Positions 57,660 through 64,000 of a stretch of 64,000 bases of DNA are shown here, one piece after another. Within the stretch, counting starts at the first letter, position 1. The number at the start of each line of letters is the position of its first letter. The DNA lies in assembly GCA_039105265.1 (NCBI GenBank), contig JAPFFF010000008.1, positions 1,922,001 through 1,986,000 on the forward strand. The letters are read 5' to 3'. The translations under genes and the position numbers were made by a program. The notes beneath the pieces are model-generated. The model searched no databases. It worked only from the letters and a program-made list of their open reading frames with translations, and had not been told where the DNA came from. This DNA is from Tritrichomonas musculus. Its lineage: Eukaryota; Parabasalia; Tritrichomonadida; Tritrichomonadidae.

Positions 57660-60600
57660 CTCGAACGTTTTAATGATGGTGATATTTCTTTACAAAACAA
57701 TAAATGTTTGAAGATTATTCAAAGTTATGAATTTTATCATATTCAAGAAAATAATATTAAACAAAAATTTGAAGAGGGAATGGAACAAAATATAGAAAAT
57801 TCTAATATTATTTTAATTAACAATTTTGAAGTATATGACAATGATAATATTATTACATATCTAATCATTAGTTTTGAAAAAACTATGATATTTGTTGAAC
57901 AGTCTTAAATTTCTTATATCAACATGCTTTTTTCTCATTATAGAAACAAGCCAATTTGCTTTTTATCCAATACCAAAAAGATTGTTGAAAAAACAATTTC
58001 AATTCAAAATCAAGAGATTACCAGTGATGGCACATTTTATAAAGAGATCAAATGCTTAAACAACAAGTTTAGTCTCTGTAAGAAAAGAAAAATTTCGCAG
58101 TGTACATGTAATCTTATTTGGAATTATATCATTTCCAGCATATCAGGTTATTTAATTAAAAAAAAGCTATCTTCAATTAAGTACAAATCGATTATCTGAA
58201 TTTAAACAAAGAGAAGATGGAGTTGGCCTAAAAATTATAAAAAATGATGATTATGTTGAATTCCGAGATGTTGGAAAAGGAGTATCATTTCGAATTGTTT
58301 TAATATACCATATTGAACTTGGCAAATTGCTTGCAATAAAAAAGCCAATAGATGCATTTCACAATGAAAATAGCAAATTAATGGAACGAGAACTAAAAAA
58401 CTATTCAATGATTAGCCATCCTTTAATACCAAAATTTTATGGCATTACAGAATGCGAAGGTTATTTGGTCATTGAATACATCAAAGGTCAACCATTAGAT
58501 ATAGTTGTTAATGAATTAACAGATGATGAAAAAATCACTATTATTTTTGAATTGATGATGATCTTTTTGTATCTCCATAAAAACAATTTATTTTATCGAG
58601 ATTTGAAACCAAATAATGTAATTATTGATGATAACAAAACAGCAATATTAATCGATTTTGATAGATTACTTGAATATAAACCAGATTCAAATGAAGAACA
58701 AACGCGTTACTTATCATCTGCATATGTTGCACCAGAAATTAATTATCGTAATTTATCATTTGAAAGTGATATTTATTCTCTTGGAATGATAATTAATTTT
58801 TTAATGAATAGAAAAGGAAAGATAAATCATTATCAAACTATCAAGGAAATATATGAGTTATGCATTAATGAAAATCCAGATGAACGTCCTAAAATGACAA
58901 CAATAATTAAAAAAATGTGTTTTTCATATATTGATAATATCAAAATTGATCACACTTCAAATGTTTTTGACGAACTTTTTGTTAATAATGCTATTAATTT
59001 CAATAATCCACAGGAACTGTTTTATTTGGGAAATATCTATTATTTTGAAACACATAACAAAAGAGATATAAATAGAGCAATCCTTTATTTTACACTTGCT
59101 GCAGATAAAAATCATTCTGAATCGCAATTTAATCTGGGGTTGTTATATGAAAGTGGCTCATTTGTTCCTCGGGATATTAATAAATCAATGCATCATTATT
59201 TGATGGCTGTAAACCAAAATAATCCAAAAGCACAAGCCAATCTTGCAAATATTTATTATCTTGGAAAATATGTAGAAAAGGACATCAACAAAGCTATTCA
59301 TTATTTTACTTTATCTCATGATCAAAATGTTCCTGAAGCGCAATACAATTTAGGCAATATATATGAAAAAGGCGTACATGTAAAGCAAGACATAACAAAA
59401 GCAGTTTATTATTATACTCAAGCCGCTAATCAAAATATAGCAGAAGCCCAGACCAATCTTGGTATATTATATGAAACAGGTCGATATTTTCCATGTGACA
59501 TTCAAAAAGCAATTCATTATTATTCATTAGCTGCAGAAAAAAACAATACAAACGCGTTAGTAAACTTAGGCTTCATTTATAAAAAAGGACAACATTTGAA
59601 AAGAGACATAGAGAAGGCAATTTGTTATTTAGAAATAGCCTCAAATCTAAATGATATAAAAGCAATGCTTAGTCTCGGCTCTATATATGAATATGGACAG
59701 GGTGTTGATCCAGATATAAATAAAGCAATTCATTCTTATTCATTGGCTGCTAAACAAAATAATCCAGAGGCACAATACTTCCTTGGTTTGATATATCATA
59801 CTGGTAAAGATGTTCCACGTGATATTAATAAAGCTATTCATTTTTATTCACTTGCTGCAAGTCAAAATGATCTAGGTGCTCAAATCAACCTTGGTGTTAT
59901 ATATTATTCAGGTCAATATGTAAAACGTGATATTAAAAAAGCAATTTTTTATTATGAGCTAGCTGCAAATCAGAACAATTCACAGGCACAGTATAATCTT
60001 GGTGCAATATATTATGAAATGAATAAAATTAATAAGCAATACATTAATAAAGCAATTTATTATTATGAGTTAGCTGCAAAACAAAATGATCTTAATTCAC
60101 TGTATAATCTAGGTATAATATATGAAAGTGAACAATATATCCAACGTGACATTTACAAAGCAATTCATTATTATTCGTTAGCTGCTAAACAAGATGATCC
60201 AAGATCACAATTTAGACTTGGAGTTATATATTTGATGAGCAAAGATGATAATAGAGATTTAGAAAAAGCTTTTCATTTTTTTATTCTTGCCTCAAGTGAT
60301 ATAAACTTGGAATTATATATTATGAAAAGCAAATGGTTTCCCAAGCAATTAATTATTTTATTTCCGCCTCTAATCAGAATCATCCTCATTCACAGTTTTA
60401 TCTTGTTTTTTTTTTTTTTTTATTATGAAGGAAAACATATCGAAAAAAATATTCAAAAAGGAATATCATACATTATTTCATCATTAAAAAATGGATTAAA
60501 AGATGCTAACTTCCCAATTGGATTTTTATATCATGAAGGAAAATATTTTCCAAAAGATATTCAGAAAGCTGTTCAGTACTATAAAGAAGCATCTACATTT

Positions 60601-61134
60601 AATAAGCCATATGCAAAAAATAATTTAGGAGTTATTTATATAACTGGTTAAGATACGATAATACCTGTGTATAAAGCAAAAGCTATTGAATATTTTAACG
60701 AAGCTATTAGAAAAGAAAATGATTTTATAGCAATGTACTATCTAGCCAATTCTTATATTTATGAAGAAGAAAACAAACAAGATATTAGCAAACCAATTGA
60801 ATTATTAGTTCGATCAGCAAATATGTTTTATCATTCTTTAGTTTTATTAAGTTTATTGTTTGTTAGTTTATCAAAATATGACTTAAAATCAATAAAAGAT
60901 GAAATGAATTATCAACAAAAGTATATCAATTGATATTATCAAATAATTTATCTAATCTAAGAGAAAAATATAAGAGTTATCAAAATTATTATTTCATTTA
61001 TGATATAACATTAAATGTAATTCCTTTATCAAATTTGGATAGGCAAAAAACTGAAGACTGTAAAGTTGATTATGCTAAATTACAACCAATCTGAATTTTA
61101 TGAAGGTTTTGGAATTGATCTTTCAAACAACTAA
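57660..61134 (+). pseudogene. Protein kinase with Sel1 repeats, broken in several places
   Basis: The N-terminal domain is spread over two frames (57660-57908 LERFNDGDISLQNN; 57924-58085 KTISIQNQEITSDGTFYKEIK) and continues RKEKFRSVHVILFGIISFPAYQVI with a TAA at 58153. The main frame 58156-60651 carries the kinase: glycine loop VGKGVSFRIVLIYH, LLAIKKP, FYRDLKPNNV (YRD instead of HRD), LIDFDR (DFD instead of DFG), APEI, ERPKM; then about 14 Sel1 repeats. One repeat near 60297-60400 is in the +1 frame (YKLGIIYYEKQ) and is brought back by a T18 tract (60405-60422). A TAA at 60649 is in frame with further coding to 60933, and the family's C-terminus (FYEGFGIDLSNN) ends at 61134 in other frames. 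YRD and DFD suggest weak or atypical kinase activity. Confidence 0.8.
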
Positions 61135-61276
61135 TTATTTAAATATTATTTATCCATTTAATAAAATTTAAAATATGCATTTTTTACTTGAAATAAATCA
61201 AAATCAATTGAAAAATAAGGTAATTAAAATTATAATTATGACAAACTTTAAAAAAAATGTAGCTTAATTATATTTA

Positions 61277-63871
61277 TTAGTCAAATGGTACAACTCTAGG
61301 ATTGCATTCCAAAGAATTATTTGGTATGACTACATTACGCTTGGCCATTATTTGGTGTAATGATGTACATTTCATGAAAACATTTTGACCAAATGATATT
61401 TTATCTGAATTTATTGTAACCTTTATAAGGGAAGTGCAACTAGCAAAACACATACTTCCAATGTGATTTACTGAAGAAGGGATTATTACTTCTATTAGTG
61501 ATGAACATCCACCGAATGAACCTCCTTTAATATCTATAAGTGAATTAGGGAAAACTACTTTTTCCAAAGCAGAACAGTCTGTGAAAGACCAAAACTCTAT
61601 AACTTGAAGTGTGGATGGAAGGACTATTTCTTTTAATGAAGTGCATTTTACAAAAGTTTCTTGTTCTATTACAGTAATAGAACAAGATGATATATCAATA
61701 CTTTCCATTGATGTACAACCAACAAAAGCTTTGCCACCGATTTTTGTTACAGAAGAAGGAACAATAATTTTTTTCAAAGATGTACATTTGGCAAATGCAT
61801 TTCCTTCAATAATTGTTACTGATTGAGGCATTTCAACTTCTTCCAAAGACGTGCATCCTTCAAAGGCAGAATAACCAATGACACTAACGGAAGAAGGAAC
61901 TGTTACATGACGGAGAGAAGTACAATCTCTGAAGCATTCTACTTTTTTAATTAAAGGAGGAAGCGTTATTTCTTTCAAAGATGTACATTCTGAAAAAACA
62001 CCACCACCTATTTGTTCTACTGTTGGAGGAATTTCAATTGATGCAAGTGATGTGCATCCTGAAAAAGCACCAATATTTTTTATAGATTGAGGAATTTCAA
62101 TTGAAGTGAGTGATGTACATCCGCCAAAAGCGGAACAACCAATATAACTCATATTAGATGAAAGCTTTACCTTTTTTAAAGATGTGCATCCATAAAAAAC
62201 AAATGATTCAATACCTGACACTGAGGAAGGAATGATTAATTCATCAGGAAGATTTTGATAATTTAACGATATTTCAGTGTTACTTGAAGGAATTTCTATT
62301 TGTTTCAATGAAATGCATCCATTAAATAATGCGTCATCTAAATATTTCATAGAAGAAGGAAGTACAACGCGTTTTAACGATTTACAATCTCCAAAAATTT
62401 TACCATGGAATGTATTTAATGGACTTCCTGGTTCAAATACGACTTGTTCTAATTCACTACAATGGTCAAATATATCCAATCCAAATGAATCTACAGATGA
62501 AGGAATTACAATTTCTTTCAAAGAAGAACAAAATCTAAAGGATTCTGATATAATTTCTGTAACAGAAGAAGGGATTGTTATATAAATTAAAGATTTGCAA
62601 GCAAAGAACGACATTTCGCCCAATGACGTAATATTTGATGGTATTTCTACACGTGTCAATTTATTGGATTCAGACAGAATTCGTTTAGTAATCTTTCTTC
62701 CAATTTTTGTCAAGAGTAAGTTAACAATTTCATAACTATTTCTTTTAGCACACTGTGTTATTAAATTTTTATTTGAGGTTTCATCATTGCATTCAAACTC
62801 CTTCGTAAAAAGTTTGAAAAGTTCGAGATAGTTGAATTCACCCAATGTTGCATAATTCTTATATTCAAAGCTAATGTTTTCTGGACAAAACTCAAAATTA
62901 CAGTAATGAAGAGAAGATCGAATAAGGGTATCGTAAACCATTTCATTAGTTTGAGAATTATCATTTGAAAGTAGATTTTCTATGATAAAGTTTGCAATCT
63001 CATTATGATGGCATTTAATTGATTCTTCAAGATATTCTAGACGCGATTTGTCATCAAAATCATTCAATATTGAATGAATGATCTCATAATTTCTTCCATG
63101 AATTGCATATAAAACTGTTTTCGAGGTATATTGGACACCATTGACATGCAAATAATTAAATATGTTAATTGATCCAAAAAAGGCGGAATATTCAATTAAT
63201 GTTGGAGTTTTTTTAGTTAAATATGAATTCGTCTCAAAAAGTGAGTATTTTATATGACCTTTAAGAGGTATATTATTTTGATTTATATAAATTATGAATT
63301 CATTTAATGAATCTTCTCGAATTAATGAACAAAGATGGCTACTATTTTCTCCAATTTGACGTTTTTCATCAAAATCATTTAAATCATCTGATATATGTTT
63401 TTCGATTTCTTTTTGATGCTTATCATCTATAAAACTTTTGATTTCTGGGTAAAAATAATACCCAATAAAACTTTTATAGTCATTAATAATATATTGGGAT
63501 ATTGATTGATCAATTTCAATTATTTTATTTCGAATAAGGAAATGCGTAATTGAAAAACTGTTTTGGAAAAATATAAATATTTCTTTATTATAGAAATATT
63601 TCTTAATGTCATCTTTAAGGAATAGAAGTATTCGTTCAATATTTTGGAAAATATTTTTTGGACCATGATGGTATTTAGATATTTTCAGCAATAAACGGAG
63701 AAATATTTTAAATTCATTTGCATTTTCTCTGATTCTTTGACTTTCAATTAGATTGATTAAGTTTTGAAAGTTTTCTTCTTTAGCTTTGCCATTTTCATCT
63801 TCGTTTTTGAGAAAAGTCCATAGAGTTTTGTACAATTCTTTTTTTAAACATATATATTTTGGAATATCCAT
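61277..63871 (-). CDS. BspA-like leucine-rich repeat protein with trichomonad N-terminal domain
   Basis: Encodes 864 aa from ATG 63871 (MDIPKYICLKKELYKTLWTF), matching the starts of the paralogues. Residues 1-390 form the helical N-terminal module with TLIEYSAFFGSINIFNYL and LYAIHGRNYEIIHSIL (probably DUF3447) near 225-275. From about residue 395 to 850 there are about eighteen LRR_5/BspA repeats of roughly 23 residues (LEEVEMPQSVTIIEGNAFAKCTS pattern), more diverged from one another than those at 12943. The C-terminus is short and charged. No signal peptide or membrane helix is visible, as for many trichomonad BspA proteins. The gene is complete, ends at TAA overlapping the AT-rich 3' flank, and converges with the broken kinase-Sel1 gene. 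Adhesion or host-contact function is only inferred. Confidence 0.9.
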   Translation of the reverse strand: MDIPKYICLKKELYKTLWTFLKNEDENGKAKEENFQNLINLIESQRIRENANEFKIFLRLLLKISKYHHGPKNIFQNIERILLFLKDDIKKYFYNKEIFIFFQNSFSITHFLIRNKIIEIDQSISQYIINDYKSFIGYYFYPEIKSFIDDKHQKEIEKHISDDLNDFDEKRQIGENSSHLCSLIREDSLNEFIIYINQNNIPLKGHIKYSLFETNSYLTKKTPTLIEYSAFFGSINIFNYLHVNGVQYTSKTVLYAIHGRNYEIIHSILNDFDDKSRLEYLEESIKCHHNEIANFIIENLLSNDNSQTNEMVYDTLIRSSLHYCNFEFCPENISFEYKNYATLGEFNYLELFKLFTKEFECNDETSNKNLITQCAKRNSYEIVNLLLTKIGRKITKRILSESNKLTRVEIPSNITSLGEMSFFACKSLIYITIPSSVTEIISESFRFCSSLKEIVIPSSVDSFGLDIFDHCSELEQVVFEPGSPLNTFHGKIFGDCKSLKRVVLPSSMKYLDDALFNGCISLKQIEIPSSNTEISLNYQNLPDELIIPSSVSGIESFVFYGCTSLKKVKLSSNMSYIGCSAFGGCTSLTSIEIPQSIKNIGAFSGCTSLASIEIPPTVEQIGGGVFSECTSLKEITLPPLIKKVECFRDCTSLRHVTVPSSVSVIGYSAFEGCTSLEEVEMPQSVTIIEGNAFAKCTSLKKIIVPSSVTKIGGKAFVGCTSMESIDISSCSITVIEQETFVKCTSLKEIVLPSTLQVIEFWSFTDCSALEKVVFPNSLIDIKGGSFGGCSSLIEVIIPSSVNHIGSMCFASCTSLIKVTINSDKISFGQNVFMKCTSLHQIMAKRNVVIPNNSLECNPRVVPFD

Positions 63872-64000
63872 TGATCAAGATGAAATAAAGAAAAAAAAAA
63901 AAATAAATTTGATACGATTATTGTCAAAATTTTTCGAAAAATTTTTCAAAATTTTCCAGAAAATTTTCAATATTTTTAAATTTACCACAAAGAGCTCACC
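63872..64000. other. Upstream flank of the BspA-like gene
   Basis: A T-rich leader (A-rich on the given strand, 63889-63905) precedes the minus-strand start. No clear TCAYW site close to the ATG was found. Confidence 0.4.

Noticed and set aside
18713-60933. Reassigned stop codons as the reason for in-frame stops
   Set aside because: TAA, TAG and TGA all occur among the interruptions, and TAA and TGA also serve as clear ends of intact genes here; a general code change does not fit.

Overview
The window looks like a parabasalid (trichomonad) nuclear genome, most likely Tritrichomonas. It is very AT-rich, uses a standard genetic code, and carries gene families expanded in this group: BspA-like leucine-rich repeat proteins, ankyrin proteins with a trichomonad N-terminal domain, TKL-type kinases with coiled coils or Sel1 repeats, BTB/discoidin proteins, many pseudogenes, a Polinton fossil and many short inverted-repeat elements. 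Stop codons often overlap TAAA, and at least the actin gene has a TCAYW initiator-like site close to its ATG. Neither the canonical trichomonad 5' intron motif (in a splice context) nor the 3' motif ACTAACACACAG was found. The genus is an inference.

Layout. 1-1.0 kb: Sel1-repeat gene remnant. 2.7-4.4 kb: ankyrin gene interrupted by AT-rich inserts, including a 24-bp minisatellite. 4.6-8.8 kb: three inverted-repeat DNA elements, one of which has inserted into its own copy. 8.9-9.5 kb: small C2-like gene, duplicated at 15.6 kb. 10.9-12.1 kb: kinase relic and a foldback element with a GC-rich core. 12.9-15.1 kb: BspA-LRR gene. 17.0-18.2 kb: MFS transporter. 18.7-25.9 kb: PITP pseudogene, ABCB transporter pseudogene, intact dipeptidyl peptidase III, BTB/F5-8C pseudogene. 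26.7-27.8 kb: DHYC-type acyltransferase. 28.2-31.9 kb: second interrupted ankyrin gene. 31.9-35 kb: gene-poor. 35.0-39.6 kb: Polinton fossil. 39.6-42.1 kb: gene-poor. 42.1-45.1 kb: kinase-GTPase fusion. 47.6-48.7 kb: actin. 49.2-50.4 kb: acyl-CoA synthetase relic. 50.8-54.1 kb: third interrupted ankyrin gene. 54.3-57.4 kb: ankyrin fragment and kinase exon separated by 1.3 kb of the same repeat type. 57.7-61.1 kb: broken kinase-Sel1 gene. 61.3-63.9 kb: BspA-LRR gene on the minus strand.

Most notable: three ankyrin genes contain 18 AT-rich inserts, all between ankyrin modules at the same structural position. Fourteen internal modules are each exactly 102 nt (34 codons) and stop-free. Most inserts start with RTTTT exactly 9 nt after the module's Asn codon. 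The inserts consist of degenerate 24-26 bp repeats with a related core in all three genes. Removing them would restore normal ankyrin spacing, so they look like non-canonical introns (or another precisely removed element). This is inference and needs RNA evidence.

Genes that look intact: C2-like pair, both BspA-LRR genes, MFS, DPP III, DHYC protein, kinase-GTPase fusion and actin. Many others are relics, which fits a genome with heavy gene duplication and decay.
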